A stretch of DNA of 64,000 bases from Zeugodacus cucurbitae. Lineage: Eukaryota > Arthropoda > Insecta > Diptera > Tephritidae. Shown here one piece after another: positions 33,082 to 45,394 of the stretch. The translations under genes and the position numbers were made by a program. The stretch is from positions 82,250,001 through 82,314,000 of the forward strand of contig NC_071667.1 of assembly GCF_028554725.1 (NCBI RefSeq), written 5' to 3'. A model generated the notes under the pieces. The model did no database searches. It was given only the letters and a program-made list of their open reading frames with translations, and was not told the origin of the DNA. How positions within the stretch are numbered: the first letter of the stretch is position 1; the number at the start of each line of letters is the position of its first letter.

Positions 33082-34920
33082 TACATTTAATTTAAACTAA
33101 GGTAAACTATTTTTTTGCGGAGTAATATTATTATAACTGCTAGTATTTTCCTAGAGGGATGAACATATATTTACCATAATAAATATCAAAACTCTCCCAT
33201 CACCCATTTTAAGAGCGCAACTAAGAGCGCACGGCAAATTCGAAAAACACCCACCGTCAACATAAATGCGCTCCGAGAATATTAAATTCGAAACTCACAT
33301 GAAACGAAGTTGTAAAGAAGAGATGCAATTAAAGAAAATAACAATAAAAACAAAATCAAAAAACAAAACACGAAGACAACATGCAGCAACAATCAAGCAA
33401 TGTGAAGTCAGACTCCCTCATGTAGCAGCAGGTTTGCTAGCAATGCGAGCGCATTGAATTAACTGAGAAACGCTGTGAAGGTGCAAAATGTTTGTGGGTA
33501 GGAGGAGGGCCTCTAGCACTGGCAGGCACACGAACACTTGAAGTCCAGCATCCAAATCTTCGAATTGAATCGAAATCGACAAACACACACGCATACATTG
33601 GTGAACCAAGCCAAGAGCTAAATGATAGTTCTGACTACAACAACAACAGCAACAAATAGTTGTGTAGTCACGTTTATGAATTTGTAATGCAAACATATCT
33701 ACATGTATGGGGCAATCCAATAAGAATATGAATACATATGGAGCCACAACTAATATTATATGTGTGTGCCTGTGAGCGCAGTTTTGGCAAAACAGGAATT
33801 TTCGAGTTTTCGTCGTCATTTGTAGTGGAAGCTGTTGTTGGGAGTACTTGTAATGAAGGTGAAACCTGTTTAGGAGTCTCGTTGTTTGGTCGGTCAATCG
33901 CTTGATCGGCCACTTTGCTTTGCTCGCATTCGATGTAATTCTATTAATGCGATGATAGTGTGATCACACAAAACAAATAAATGTTGTTTGTGTTGTTGTT
34001 GTAATCAATTCTTGGATCAACTGATGTTCTAATCAGATTTTCTTGAATTATTTCAGGGTTGCTTTGGTGCAGTTAACTACTCGATTCTAGTATCAGTTAT
34101 CAGTTAATAATCGATTAGTTAAAGTATGGGGTAGCTCTTAGCAATTATTACGCTATAAAAACAAAAAATCCTACATATTCAAATATATAGCGAATGCATT
34201 CTTCATATATGCACGAATGTTTATAAAAAGTGAATAAAATTAATAAGCCTCTAGTCCAACCTTTTTAGCGTAAATCACTTATAAAAGTCATAATTCATGT
34301 TTTTTCACCTGGTCACCTTATCAATAGCATCCACATCATCCACCACTTCGAGTATGCCGGCTTCTTGTATACAAAACAAGAAGTATTCCAAAAATTTTTC
34401 CTCTCATCTGGAGTACCGCAACTTCGAACATGTCCGGCTCTCTTATTTCCGCTCTTCATTTGCACTCTTTGAAAATGTGGAATAACTTAAGCTGCTACTT
34501 ATATGCATAAATTCTTATGTTCCACACTCAACAGAGTGTAATTAGTAAATGTAACTGATATTTAATCATCCGTTTAGAGCTACTTGGAAAATGTAATTAA
34601 GTAGTTAAAGGCTGAGAAAAGGATTTTAAATACATTTTTCTAAGAAATCCCTCGCAGATATGACTAAAAAAACATGTTTTGTGATTTTTAAGACTTGCAA
34701 GACGACATACATCTCTAAGTACTTGATTACTGAAAGTAATGGTAGTAATTCGTAAGTAGTATTTTTGGCATTACAAACAATTGGCGCCTTAATTATCTCT
34801 CGATTATAGTTCGGTCTTAGAAGTGAACTTGACATAAACTAACCAAACTTTATCACCGGAAAATACGCTTACTGCACACTAAATTAATAAAACAATTGAA
34901 AATACCACTTTTACAGTTAC
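33082..34920. other. Non-coding stretch
   Basis: The sequence is mixed, with A-rich runs at 33,330-33,370. A balanced block at 33,410-33,910 has no convincing frame. AT-rich DNA follows up to the 3' end of the coiled-coil gene. Confidence 0.45.
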
Positions 34921-34933
34921 AAATATAATATTA

Positions 34934-34954
34934 TTTATTAATTTCACTTTTATT
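34934..34954 (-). terminator. Candidate poly(A) signals of the coiled-coil gene
   Basis: On the minus strand AATAAA occurs at 34,934-34,939 and 34,949-34,954, about 540 bases past the stop codon at 35,489. No closer perfect signal was noticed. This gives a plausible 3' UTR of roughly 0.55 kb. Confidence 0.35.
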
Positions 34955-35174
34955 TGAAATTTTACAATTTTTTTACACTTAATTTTAGTTCAAAATTTTT
35001 TGGTTATATAATTTTTTTTTCGCTTACTAAAAACTAAATCGTTTCAATATTACAATTTCGAAGCTTAAAAGTTTTAGAATTTTTTTCTTCAAAAAAAAAG
35101 AGCTTTCGAAAAAGGCCAAAAATTAAAGTAGGTAATAATAATAAAAATTTACATTTATAATAAAATGTACATAT

Positions 35175-35194
35175 TTGTGTGTGTGTGTGTGTGT
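35175..35194. repeat. (GT)n microsatellite
   Basis: About ten GT units lie within the probable 3' UTR of the coiled-coil gene. Confidence 0.85.
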
Positions 35195-35488
35195 ATCCTC
35201 CAAAGTGCCGGTGGTATTATATAGCTATGTAACAATTTCTATAGAAATAGAGTAACTAAAAATTCAAAAATCCACTTTTCAACAAAACAAACAAACAATA
35301 TCCAAACCAAATTGGGCTGTGTGTGGGCGCGTGTAGTTTGAAAGAAGTTTAGGAAATCATCGTACCAAAATTTCGAGGCGTTGAAAGCTTTCATCGCTTT
35401 ACATACAAAAAAGTTTTAAAAACTCTTCGTAAAACGCTAAAAGGTCCTAGTACCATGGTATCGCAACTTTAAAAGCTCTGCGAGACCC

Positions 35489-36062
35489 TTACATCGCTGT
35501 AATCATATGACTCTCATCGTCTTCGTTGATTGTATTGATATTCTTCTTAATGAGGTCGTTGTTCGAAATTATCAGATTGGCAGTTTTGACATCGCCATTG
35601 ACGATTCTTGTTTGGTTATTCGTAACCTGTGCGGTCTTCACTGTTTTCGCTGTAGCTTCCATAACTTCTTTGTTCTCAACTTGATCTTCTTCCTCATCGT
35701 CATCATCATCATCTTCTTCCTCTTCCGCATCTTCTTCGTCTTCATTTAGTGGGGTTGTTGTACGACTTGTCGCCGTTTGTGGTGGTGGTGATTCACGTTC
35801 TTCGTTTTCATCCTCATAGATGACATCACAATTTGTTGGTATCGTTTTCGGTGGTGGCTTCTTCACCGGCTTTGCAGGCTTTTTGCCCGCTTCGCCATTA
35901 GCTTGCATGTTATTCATTTGTATTTGCATTTCACGAAGACGATCGGTGAGCTCGAAGAGATCACGCTCTTGAGACTCGCAACGAGTTCGTAGCTCGTCGA
36001 TTTCGCGCAAATCTTCGGGACGCGGATCGCGACGTTCGTAGCGCATGCGCATCTCCTCAAAG
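35489..36062 (-). CDS. Coiled-coil protein, exon 12 (last): coil end and acidic tail
   Basis: This exon encodes residues about 1882-2072. The acceptor is TTATTTACAG|CTTTG and the phase joins exon 11 as T-N-L-F-E-E. It begins FEEMRMRYERRDPRPEDLRE, then IDELRTRCESQERDLFELTD, the end of the coiled coil. As I remember it, the EEM..Y..R(D/E).(R/K)PED..I.EL pattern matches the C-terminal coil of FAM184 proteins. A basic-proline stretch follows (KKPAKPVKKPPPK). Next come PTNCDVIYEDENEERESPPP and a long Glu/Asp run of about 25 residues, then a Asn-rich end (ISNNDLIKKNINTINEDDES) and MITAM. The tail looks disordered. The stop is TAA at 35,489-35,491. Confidence 0.85.
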
Positions 36063-36448
36063 CTGTAAATAAATATACAAAATGGTGGATTAAAGTGAAA
36101 GCTTTGAGTGAAAGTTTATGTAAATGTGAAAGCTCAGTTTCATTAACTCTACTAAAATTTGTACCAATTGTGTTTATTGTGTTAATTCTGTAATTACAAC
36201 ATTTATATCATCGAGCTTTTAGATTTTAGAATATATGCGTAATAGCGACCACCACGACGAAAGCTTTTGCAGTGCAAGAGCATATTGATTTATTTGTTTA
36301 AGTGAATACAGATTTTCAAAACAAATGGATTTTGAAAGGTTTGAGCTATATTTACACTTTGTAAGCACCGAGCTTTTAAGCTCTAATTTCTACAAAGTGA
36401 GCTTTTTGTTCTACTTATTTGTAAAATGCACTCAAAATGTCTACTTAC

Positions 36449-36592
36449 AGATTTGTCAGGCAACGACACTTCCGATGGAGCTGCTCAATTTCGTTCGTAT
36501 TGCTGATGTCACGCTTGTCCATGGCCGATTTCTCGGTATCATATGCTGCTTTCAGATCCTTCAAATCGTGTTTGTGTCGAAGTTCAATTTCT
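36449..36592 (-). CDS. Coiled-coil protein, exon 11
   Basis: The acceptor is CGATACAG|AGAAATTG and the donor ACAAATCT|GTAAGTAG. The frame reads EIELRHKHDLKDLKAAYDTE, then KSAMDKRDISNTNEIEQLHR and KCRCLTN. Heptad-like spacing of Leu/Ile/Ala continues the coil of the neighbouring exons. The entry phase (AA+A = Lys) and exit phase (CT) both fit. The intron before it is 1.8 kb and contains an alternative last exon. Confidence 0.85.
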
Positions 36593-37303
36593 CTGTATCG
36601 ATTGGTCGGTTGGTTTTGGTTTAAAGTTTTTGTTGTATTTTTTTTAGCAGAAAATTTTGGAAATATTTGTTAGAGTTTGAAGGATTAATTTTTGGGAACA
36701 ATACACTATTTTTCGAAAGTTGTTAATTAAAAGTTTAATATTTATGAGTTTGTTAATGCGGAGAAACGAAACTGTTCAATATGCGGGGTAAAAAAATGTA
36801 CATAGTATTGAGGTCTTAAAAGCTGTAGGGGCCACTATTAAAGTCGTCACTGTTTGAGATACAGAAACCTTTATTGTTACAATGTCGGAAAAGTTTTATG
36901 ATATTGAACAATAAAGTTAAATAAGTATTCTTTAAGAAGACATAATTAATATTCAACCATATCCAGTCTACAATCTAGTCTGGTCTTTTAATTATATTAC
37001 TTGCCGTGTTCTATCAGAGCTTAAATTGAATCAATTATCTACAGTTCCAAGGTAAGGTCAGTAATGGTTCCTTGAGAACTCATTTCTTCTGATAATATGT
37101 ATAAACTTCGAAATAAAATTTCCTAAGAAAGGTTAGGAACAAAAATATTTAATTCAATGATTTTCTGTTCAATATATAATTTATACTTGAAAATACCCCT
37201 TATATGGACCTCTTATATAACTGATAGTTGGGGTGATAATGGTTTAAGCAAAACTCTATTTCAATATTAAAATCAAACTTAACCTCATTTGAAATAAAGT
37301 TTA

Positions 37304-37586
37304 TTATTTTTTAAAGAAATATTGTTTTTTTAAATGTAAATTCATTTCCCCATTTAACAAATAACGGTATCTTATAAATAAAACGGCAATTATGTTCAAT
37401 ATCAAGCATGTTAGTGTTATAAATGGCGACATGGTCAAGTAAAGCACAAACAGTGATGGCAAAATGTATGGGTACGACCGCTTCGCAAGCACAAACAAGG
37501 CAATGAGTATTAACGATGATGTTGACGATGCTGATGATGCAAATGACACATCATTTACGAAAACACCACGATTCGCATACGAAATG
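37304..37586 (-). CDS. Candidate alternative last exon with hydrophobic segments
   Basis: It lies inside the intron between exons 10 and 11. A strong acceptor (TGTACTTTCTCAACAG|CATTTCG) opens a frame that fits exon 10 in phase (AA+C = Asn). The frame reads ISYANRGVFVNDVSF, a Ser stretch, then LILIALFVLAKR, YILPSLFVLYLTMSPF and LTCLILNIIAVLFIRYRYLL. It ends KKQYFFKK and TAA with AATAAA directly after the stop. It could give a membrane-tailed isoform of the coiled-coil protein, or be the last exon of a nested membrane-protein gene. Coding status is inferred; no transcript evidence is available here. Confidence 0.4.
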
Positions 37587-38406
37587 CTGTTGAGAAAGTA
37601 CATACAAAGTAAGTACAAATGTTAAATGTTGTTTGCATTGATTAAGAACAAAATTCAAAAAACGTTATTAAGTAATGTTAGGTACTATATAAAGGGTGTT
37701 TTGCTATGCAATGTGAGAAATTTCGAAATTACTAGCTGATGCACTTACTTTTGTATGTTAATTACGATATAATGGGGCTCAATTTAGAACTGGATCACCA
37801 AAGCATGCGAAAAACAACTTTTTCGAAATTTTTAAAATTTTTCAAAATTTAAATTTTGATTAAAAAATATAAAACAAGATTTCCATGCTCGCCATTCTTC
37901 GATTTTTCGAAAGTTTAAATATTATTATTATATTTTTTACCTATAATTTTTTTTTACATTACCACCTTAAGAACCAAAATATATTTTTTTTAAGCATTTC
38001 CGATAACTATTTTCGATATTTCTATATTTATTTCTATATTTATATATGCGCCTAATTGTATGCTGCATTTAATTCTGATAATGGTGCAAAAACTAAGCAT
38101 TGCCTACATTTAGGGTTTTATGAATTATGAGAAAAAGTTTTTTTACCAACTGTATAAGTATTTACTCTCCTTCTTTTGATAAGAAATATAAAAATTAAAA
38201 AAAATTATGACCAATTTCAATTATTATAAAATGGGAAAAATATGTATTTGAACTCATACAAAAGTCATAAATTTTTGTTAATCGTTTGTTAGTAACAGTC
38301 AAAATCACATATTAATATTTTTCAAAAATTAAGGATGATTTCCAAAAATATATATATGTACATATTTGGCCTTATATTTAAAAGTCAAAACATTTCTTGA
38401 ACTCAC

Positions 38407-38506
38407 TTGATTTGCTCTTCGACAGCGGCGAGCTTTTTACGATGTCGATCGGAAAGCTCTTGCAGCGCTTCCTCCTTTTCAGCTTGTAAATTAGCTTTTT
38501 GTTGCT
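38407..38506 (-). CDS. Coiled-coil protein, exon 10
   Basis: The acceptor is TTTATTACAG|AGCAAC and the donor AATCAA|GTGAGTTC. It reads QQKANLQAEKEEALQELSDR, then HRKKLAAVEEQI. It is strongly charged with regular Leu/Ala positions. The phases match exon 9 (G+AG = Glu) and exon 11. Confidence 0.85.
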
Positions 38507-38709
38507 CTGTAATAAAAAAGATTTTAGATGAAACGATAAGTAAAAAAAAACGATATATAAAATGAGGTATAACGATTGAACAAATAATTAAAAAAAAATT
38601 AATTATAGTAAAAGCTTTAGGGAAGCTCTGGTAAATTACCTAATTTTTTTACTTTTTTTCAATCTTTTCAAAAATAGAAATACTTATAATATTGTTTGAT
38701 AATAATTAC

Positions 38710-38853
38710 CCAATTCCTTTTGATATTTCTGTCGCATTTCCTGTGTCGAATCCTGCAGCTCTTTGGCAAATTCCTCCTTAACCTGACTTAAGCGCTCGCG
38801 GAACTTCTCTTCCATTTCTTCCCTTTCAGCTTCAAACTCTTTTCGCAAATTTG
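38710..38853 (-). CDS. Coiled-coil protein, exon 9
   Basis: The acceptor is TTACTTTTTTAG|CAAAT and the donor AATTGG|GTAATTATT. It reads NLRKEFEAEREEMEEKFRER, then LSQVKEEFAKELQDSTQEMR and QKYQKEL, a classical Glu/Lys/Arg coiled coil. It joins exon 8 through G+CA = Ala. Confidence 0.85.
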
Positions 38854-38936
38854 CTAAAAAAGTAAATTTTTTAAATTAAATAATAACCGTAATCCGAAAA
38901 TCAGTTATCTATATAATCAGATGCTAAAAAGTTTAC

Positions 38937-39102
38937 CCTCTAACGTCTCCCGTCGCTCCTCTTCCCGACACATGGCGTTTTGGTATTCACGATCGGCGCG
39001 ATCCAAATGCATACGCATCTGTAGCAAGCTGGTGTCAGATTTATCTCGCATCTCAATGAACTCCTCATTTTTGCGCTCAAAACGCTCTTGCACTTCGTTG
39101 AG
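38937..39102 (-). CDS. Coiled-coil protein, exon 8
   Basis: The acceptor is TCTAAATTATAG|CTCAAC and the donor TAGAGG|GTAAACTT. The frame reads LNEVQERFERKNEEFIEMRD, then KSDTSLLQMRMHLDRADREY and QNAMCREEERRETLE. It enters in phase 0 from exon 7 and continues the coil. Confidence 0.85.
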
Positions 39103-39187
39103 CTATAATTTAGACAAGAAATAAATATTGTTTACATATTTATATTATATATTTTCTTAAAATGTATCTTAATCATTAAACGCTTAC

Positions 39188-39338
39188 CTCAACTCTGAGC
39201 TCATCCTCATTGGCGGTGTAGCGCGTCGTCAGAGCTCGAAGCTCTTCAATATGCTCAGCTTGCAGCTTATCGAGAGCTTCGCGGCGCTCGTCCACATAAA
39301 CGGATTCGAGTTCTGTTTTCAGTCTTGTCATCTCAGTA
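39188..39338 (-). CDS. Coiled-coil protein, exon 7
   Basis: The acceptor is TGGTCCTCTAG|TACTG and the donor GTTGAG|GTAAGCG. It reads TEMTRLKTELESVYVDERRE, then ALDKLQAEHIEELRALTTRY and TANEDELRVE. It joins exon 6 through TA+T = Tyr and leaves in phase 0. Confidence 0.85.
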
Positions 39339-39411
39339 CTAGAGGACCATGATAAAATACACAAATACAGGTTAGTAACTGAAAATATTGTACAATATAT
39401 GGTAAACTCAC

Positions 39412-39498
39412 TAAAGTTTGTCCTCCCAGAAGAGGGCAGCTTGATTGCGCACCTCATTGATACGATGGACTACTTCACGTTCCTTATCACAGAGCGCG
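39412..39498 (-). CDS. Coiled-coil protein, exon 6
   Basis: The acceptor is TTGCTCTGCCAG|CGCGC and the donor CTTTA|GTGAGTTT. It reads ALCDKEREVVHRINEVRNQA, then ALFWEDKL. At 87 bp it is the shortest of the coil exons. Phases fit both neighbours (AA+C = Asn on entry). Confidence 0.83.
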
Positions 39499-39563
39499 CT
39501 GGCAGAGCAAAATACATCAAATACGTTAAATATTTCATTCCGTAGCTTCTTCTTTTCACTTAC

Positions 39564-39903
39564 TTATCACACTGATTTTTGATTTTCTTAACGGCCTTCA
39601 TCTGCTCCTCTAAATCCGTATTGGCCGTATGCAGTTCGGACTTTATGTTGTCTATCTGTTGCATAAGTGTTTTGATCGCCGACTCTTGTTCGGCCACAAC
39701 GCCACGCAGTGACTTCACCTCTGCCTGGTACACCATCAAACCCTCGACTTCCTGCTTGCGTTCCTCCAACTCGTTATGCAGCTGTTCTGTGCGCTCCATA
39801 GCCAACTGGCGTTCGTGCAGCAGTTTATCGGTTTTATCTTTGGCCTGCAAGTGTATCTGGCGCAGCTGCCATTCGCAATCGGCCATAAGGTTCTCCTCGC
39901 GAT
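39564..39903 (-). CDS. Coiled-coil protein, exon 5
   Basis: The acceptor is AAAATTTCAG|ATCGCG and the donor GTGATAA|GTAAGTG. At 340 bp it is the second largest coil exon after the last one. It begins REENLMADCEWQLRQIHLQA, continues KDKTDKLLHERQLAMERTEQ and LHNELEERKQEVEGLMVYQA, and ends LEEQMKAVKKIKNQCD. It is a long uninterrupted heptad pattern. It joins exon 4 through G+AT = Asp. Confidence 0.87.
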
Positions 39904-39962
39904 CTGAAATTTTATTTTAAAAAGTCACTTCTCATAAAATGACTCGTCTCTACTCAACCCAC

Positions 39963-40220
39963 CTTGATTTTGTGTCCTCAGCATTTCGAATTCCTTTTGC
40001 CATTTATCCTGACAGATCTTCCGTTCCGCTTCCGAGTTCTCCAACGCGTTCTTCAATATTTGGATTTGCGCTTCCAATTCGCCGCGTATTTTCTCCACCT
40101 CCTTGCGCCACTCCTCTGCTTCGCTTTGTGCCGTCGCCAGTTGAGTTTGCAAATTGCTGGCCAAACTCTTCGTCTCATTGTACTTAGCCTCCAGTTCGTG
40201 GTACTGCGTTTCGAGTTCCT
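39963..40220 (-). CDS. Coiled-coil protein, exon 4
   Basis: The acceptor is TCTTCCACGCAG|AGGAAC and the donor AATCAAG|GTGGGTTG. It reads ELETQYHELEAKYNETKSLA, then SNLQTQLATAQSEAEEWRKE and VEKIRGELEAQIQILKNALE, ending WQKEFEMLRTQNQ. Entry G+AG = Glu matches exon 3. Confidence 0.87.
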
Positions 40221-40288
40221 CTGCGTGGAAGAGAGTAGTTTCATAAAAAATCAAGGTTCATAATTGCATTACGCTCTCTAGGTGTTAC

Positions 40289-40423
40289 CATATTTCCGTC
40301 TAAATTCGTCCTCGTTCTCACTGTACTTATGCCGCAGATTTGTCTTTTCATCTTCCAGCAACTTCAGTCGCTTTCGCACAAAGTCATCGTCCTTCTGTGC
40401 CGCTCTCAGCTCGCCCTGCAATC
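40289..40423 (-). CDS. Coiled-coil protein, exon 3
   Basis: The acceptor is TTTATAAACAG|GATTG and the donor AAATATG|GTAACACC. It reads LQGELRAAQKDDDFVRKRLK, then LLEDEKTNLRHKYSENEDEF and RRKY. Entry C+GA = Arg matches exon 2. Confidence 0.85.
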
Positions 40424-40509
40424 CTGTTTATAAATTCAATTGCTCGCATTAATACTGATTATTCGTGTGCTGGAGAGGTAATTAATTTCAATTAATTCGT
40501 TTAACTTAC

Positions 40510-40661
40510 GCTCTACATTCCACGCCTTCGCCGACATCTCTTGTTCCAGTTTCTCGATTTTCGCCTGCATCTCGCTGACTTTATTCTGCAGATTTTGCAC
40601 ATTCTTCTGCGCATCCCCAATCTGTGTGTTGTAATGTGATTTTTGTTCAATTAGTTCGCGT
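40510..40661 (-). CDS. Coiled-coil protein, exon 2 (start of the coil)
   Basis: The acceptor is ATATTTTCCAG|ACGCG and the donor GTAGAGC|GTAAGTTAA. It reads RELIEQKSHYNTQIGDAQKN, then VQNLQNKVSEMQAKIEKLEQ and EMSAKAWNVE. It joins exon 1 through AG+A = Arg (V-E-K-L-R-R-E-L). That junction crosses an intron of about 7.2 kb, and the phase match supports the link between the disordered exon and the coil exons. Confidence 0.85.
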
Positions 40662-41223
40662 CTGGAAAATATATTAATTTTTAATTTAATTTCAATTAAA
40701 CACAGTTAAAATGCTCTGCTTAGCCTAAATTTTCAAATTTACGGCTGTGGCTATATGCACAGGCAATAATGTTAATAAGATGGCGGTGGTAAAAGAGGCC
40801 GCAGAAAATAAAATAAATTACGCGCTGGCATAATATAAAATATATACTAAGTATGCAAATGTTTGAAATATTTACAGTGGCCGAGTATTCAGGGGCATGT
40901 TAGCAAGTGGAGATATATACAATTAATATCAAATTACGTTGAACTACCCCAACAGAAAATCTATCCAAAATATTTCCCAAGATCCTAAACAATTTTTGGG
41001 AACCGGAAAAATTCGCAAGAAGGTAAACCTCAAAAAGAACTTTTAGAGATAAACTGAGGTATCACACAAAGAACAATGCTGATGAAGATACATGGAAAAT
41101 GGTTCATAAAAAATCATATTTTTTCAAATATGTGGTTTTCAATAAGAAAGAAAACGCATATAATTTAGCTTTAAGATATATATAAACGTTTCCCATTATG
41201 TTTAAAAATATCTCGGACAAGAG

Positions 41224-41430
41224 TGCGCCGATCAGTGTTAAATAAATTCCAGCCGAGAGACCACTGTTTGCAACAATTGGGGTCTATCAGCAATAATCGT
41301 TGTTCCGGAGTAAGTCTCATCATTATAAAATGGCAAACCAAACTGAGCAGAATTCAAGTAACCGCTGTCAAACAGACCAACTACATAACCTCATTGAAAA
41401 CCACAAGTCTAAAAAAAACACCCGTTAGTT
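41224..41430. mobile_element. Possible TIR element end
   Basis: The segment ends in AAAAAAAACACCCGTTAG. Read inverted, TAACGGGTGTTTTTTTT resembles the TAACGGGTGATTTTTT end of the DD41D element at 29.3 kb. The preceding GTCAAACAGACC..CATAACCTCA is also similar in layout to that element's right end (GTCAAATACT...CCTAACCTCA). No left end was found, so it is probably a truncated relative. Confidence 0.35.
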
Positions 41431-42793
41431 TTCAAATTCTGGTGGAATCCTGAATCGAATCAGTTATCAACTGACAGATCCACTGAGAGTACTTACTGGG
41501 GTATAAAATTGAGAATATATAGCAGATCTTTTAAATAACAGAATTGAAGAGCTTTTGTCATAGTTTTCAAACTTGGATAACTTTTATCTCTTCTTTTAAA
41601 CAAAATTTCTACTAAACAAAAAACTAAACTAAGATAATGAAATCAACCCTAGATTATATTCGAGATTTTTCGAGAAATGTTGGAAAATAAATTTATTAAA
41701 TTATATTTCATTTAACATCTTTCAAATCATGATCACCTTTTCTTGCCCATCAAGCTGCCTATAATCAGTAATCTCAAGCGCTAACCACAGCCAACTTAAG
41801 AGACTACTGTTAAAGGCTATTGGTTGCGACCTTTGCTGAAGAATGCGCTAAAAACTAATTTCTTCTGAGAAACACTTGAAAACATGTTCCTCTCCATTCG
41901 AGGTGAAACTAACTTTCCTTCAAAATATATCCAGATTTGTCTCTCATATACTCTGAAAAGGGTCTTAATTAATTGTTTTGACTCATAAGTGATAGACTTC
42001 CGAGTAATGCTCTCTTAGTTAGTAGTAAATCTGTACAGACACCGAGAGAAATACTTGTCTGATTAGTCTTGTTGAGTACTATCCATAAAAATGGAAGTCA
42101 TTCTGAATATGTTATGATTTCTCTATAATAATGAAATTCACACTAAAATCTTGGGCTCATAACCTGGTGAATAATAATCTAATATTTGTGTTTGAAGCCA
42201 GTGTACATGTAGGCTAATATGGTAATAAAAAATTTATTAAGAGGTTAACTTTCTTAATTGTATCCAAAGCATAGTGGGTGCTTCAAATTTAACGACGTTA
42301 ACGCTGATTTTACGAGCGAATTTTCGTGCAAGGTTTCCGAGTGGCGACCGAATTACATATAAACTATTTTTTGTTGTTGTTTGGAAACTGATTGTTAACT
42401 TAAAAAAAATCAGCTGTCAATTTCCAAATATTCAATACATTCCGATTCCATTTAAGTTTTTTTGCTCCGTAATTCTTACTGGGTCCGTTTTGTAATTTAT
42501 TCAACTGAAATCGGCACGAATTTCGCTTTTTTTATGATCATTTTATTTTTAAATACGTATATTTAACATTTCTGTTTATAATAAAAATGGAAAAATAAAC
42601 GAATAATTTGGCGCTACAAACGCTATTTGCGAATTGATTTCATATACATATGTATATATGTATATATGAACTTGTATATATATAAGTATTTCGTATTGAA
42701 AAATTGTTTTCGAAATAGCACGCGCTGCGCAGACAACTTTTAAGAAATGAGTCGAGAGCGGATATTGATGGCAACGCAAATCTATTCAAATGC

Positions 42794-42817
42794 ATATATA
42801 TATATATATATATATAA
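42794..42817. repeat. (TA)n microsatellite
   Basis: About a dozen TA units lie in intron 1. A second run of similar length lies at about 43,313-43,340. Confidence 0.85.
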
Positions 42818-45394
42818 ATATATGTATGCTTGTATGTATATGTATTTATATAAATATGTATACGTACAATTAGACGTGTAGGATAGTTCTTTAAAATTTC
42901 AATAAGTAAGATCAAAGTACTCAAAGGCAAATATAAACAAAAATTAAGCAGCAGGTAAGTGAGAGTGGCTACACAAGGCTATACAAATATACTATACACA
43001 GACATACATTGTTTATAAATGTGTTTAACGTTGCTCAAATTTATATTGCGTACTTGCTGTTTATTTATTTCCACTTTTTTCAGCAGCTACACTACGTAAA
43101 TTACACTTTTGTTTAATATTTCAGCAGAAAAAATCTCAAATTTAGGGCTTGCATTAGAGAGATTTCCTCATTGCCAACTCGCTTATAATTTACCAGAAAT
43201 TCTTAGCACTTCGCAATTTCTTAATTATAAACACTGTATATAAACAATATAAACTGACAGATAAATTGTCTTGGAATTAGCATATAGTGGCTAAGTATAA
43301 ATAAAATATGCACTATATATATATATATATATATATATACTTATATATATTTATAATTTCACTTGCGCCTTAGTGTAGAAGAGTGTGGTCTTCTTCTTAT
43401 TCCAATTCAATATTAACTTATTGGAAATTCTTTTACGCAGCTGCAAAATTTTTCAATGCTAAGCTAAATTAATTGAATCGTTTCCGTTGGACGCCCACAC
43501 ACATATAGCCAGTATATATGTATGTGTGTGCATGGAATCTCTTGAATTTAATTAAAAGAAAACTCCAAAAAGTGCAAAAAAAATAATCAGCACGTGTTCC
43601 ACATTCGATTAGCTGTTCATAGACGTGAATAACTCAAACAAAAAAAAAATCGTTATAAATTTCCAATATTTCAAGAATTTGACTGAAAAAATGCCCGACT
43701 ACAAAGAGAAAACAAACATAGGCATTTCAAAACAAAAGCAATAAATATTAAGCTTATTTGTCCTACTCCCAAAATAATCATAATTAGAAATGCACGCACC
43801 CGCACACAAACACACACACACATACATACAAACAAACAAACACGCGGCGAATTGGAGCCGGAAAACTAGAGCAAAATATTTACACCCAACACATACATAC
43901 AAATATTTGCATGCGTTTTAAGATATAATTATTTCTGCAAATCCCACACACACACACATACACACACATCTCCATTGGACTGCAGTTATTTACTGCTGCC
44001 ATTTAGCCGGTGCATTTTGTGCCGCAAATGTCTGTATATCTGCGCAGAGATTCTGCTATGTGCGCCCACAACGCGCCAGAGTGGGAACTCAATACACACA
44101 CCTGCACACACATACACGCACCAACTATAGCGTTATAGTATAATATATAATCGAGACATTAATATAGAAATATTTAGCCATCTCGCTTTTGGCTCATTGC
44201 ATGTCCGAAAATACGAAACGATTCATTCCGTCATGATTTTTATTTAGTAGCCTTCGTTGGTGTTTGAAATTTTCGAAAATTCGCTGTTTTCTGCTGTTGA
44301 ATCTTTGAAAAATTTTGAATGATTTTCGCAAAGAAACAGAAAAAACATAATGCACGTATCAGTTTGGTAATTTTGTGCAAGAATTTTGAACATTTTTTTG
44401 TTTTTTTGCTCAACTCATTGACGATTACTTAGCCGTAAATGCGGACAGTTTATTTTACACGCGAAATAAATCTTTAGATAGGCGCAGATTCAGATTATGT
44501 GACTCATGTTCTGCATAAACGGCTGGACCACAATTTTAGTTGGCTGAACGATGTGATTTTTGTAAAAATATTATATTATATTTTTAATAATATTTAATTA
44601 TATTTATTAATTTAAATTAAAATAAATATTATTTATTTTACTATTTAAGGAAATTTAAATGCAATACTTTGATATGGAATAAGTATTAATATATTAAGAC
44701 ATACATTTCTCTAATATAAATATTAAATTTGTCTGTACGAGTACAAATTTTAAATACTCGGGTATATATCAATGAATGACTAAATGGTCCTCTTAAATAT
44801 TACTCATACGCCGTGTATGTCTCATTTTAAGTATTATATGCCGAGTTCGAATATGGCGCTGGTTTCACTTTCTAAGGTTAATAATATCTATTTAAAAAGT
44901 AAAAAAAAATACTGAAACAGTTTTAAATTTCTATAAGACCCTAGAGGATTGTAAGAAGATTTTTCTGGAAGCCTATTTTTTCTCAAAATCTTCCATGTTC
45001 TTCCTTCGGTTCAAGTGCAAATGAAGAGACTTTAATTTGTCATTAGTCGCAATAATAGCATAATATTTATGGAAAAATGCTACAAAACTTTAGCAGGCAT
45101 ATAAGCTCCTGAAGAAATAGCGTTGGGATCATTCTCAGTATTTACAAATACAATTAAATTTCCAAAACTCTGTAAAACATTGACGATGATCAAAAATTGA
45201 TAGCAATTAATTTCAAATTATGGATGTGAAATAGTGGTAATACAGATATCTCTTCAAATGCTACTATTGCAGATTATATTGATAACGCATTCCTTTGTAA
45301 TTTTAACTTCCTATTGAAATACGAACTGACGAACACTACAAAACACTAAACAAATTAGAATCTCTTTTCACCGAAACAAGCAAGCAATACATGT

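Noticed and set aside
35507..35749. 80-codon + strand frame rich in Ile/Phe/Val
   Set aside because: It is the antisense of the acidic tail of exon 12 (GAT/GAA codons read backwards).
37686..37720. TATATAAAGGGTGTTTTGC as a DD41D-type element end
   Set aside because: Only the first few bases match the AAGGGTGATTTT terminus and no partner end or coding remnant follows, so it is not listed as an element.
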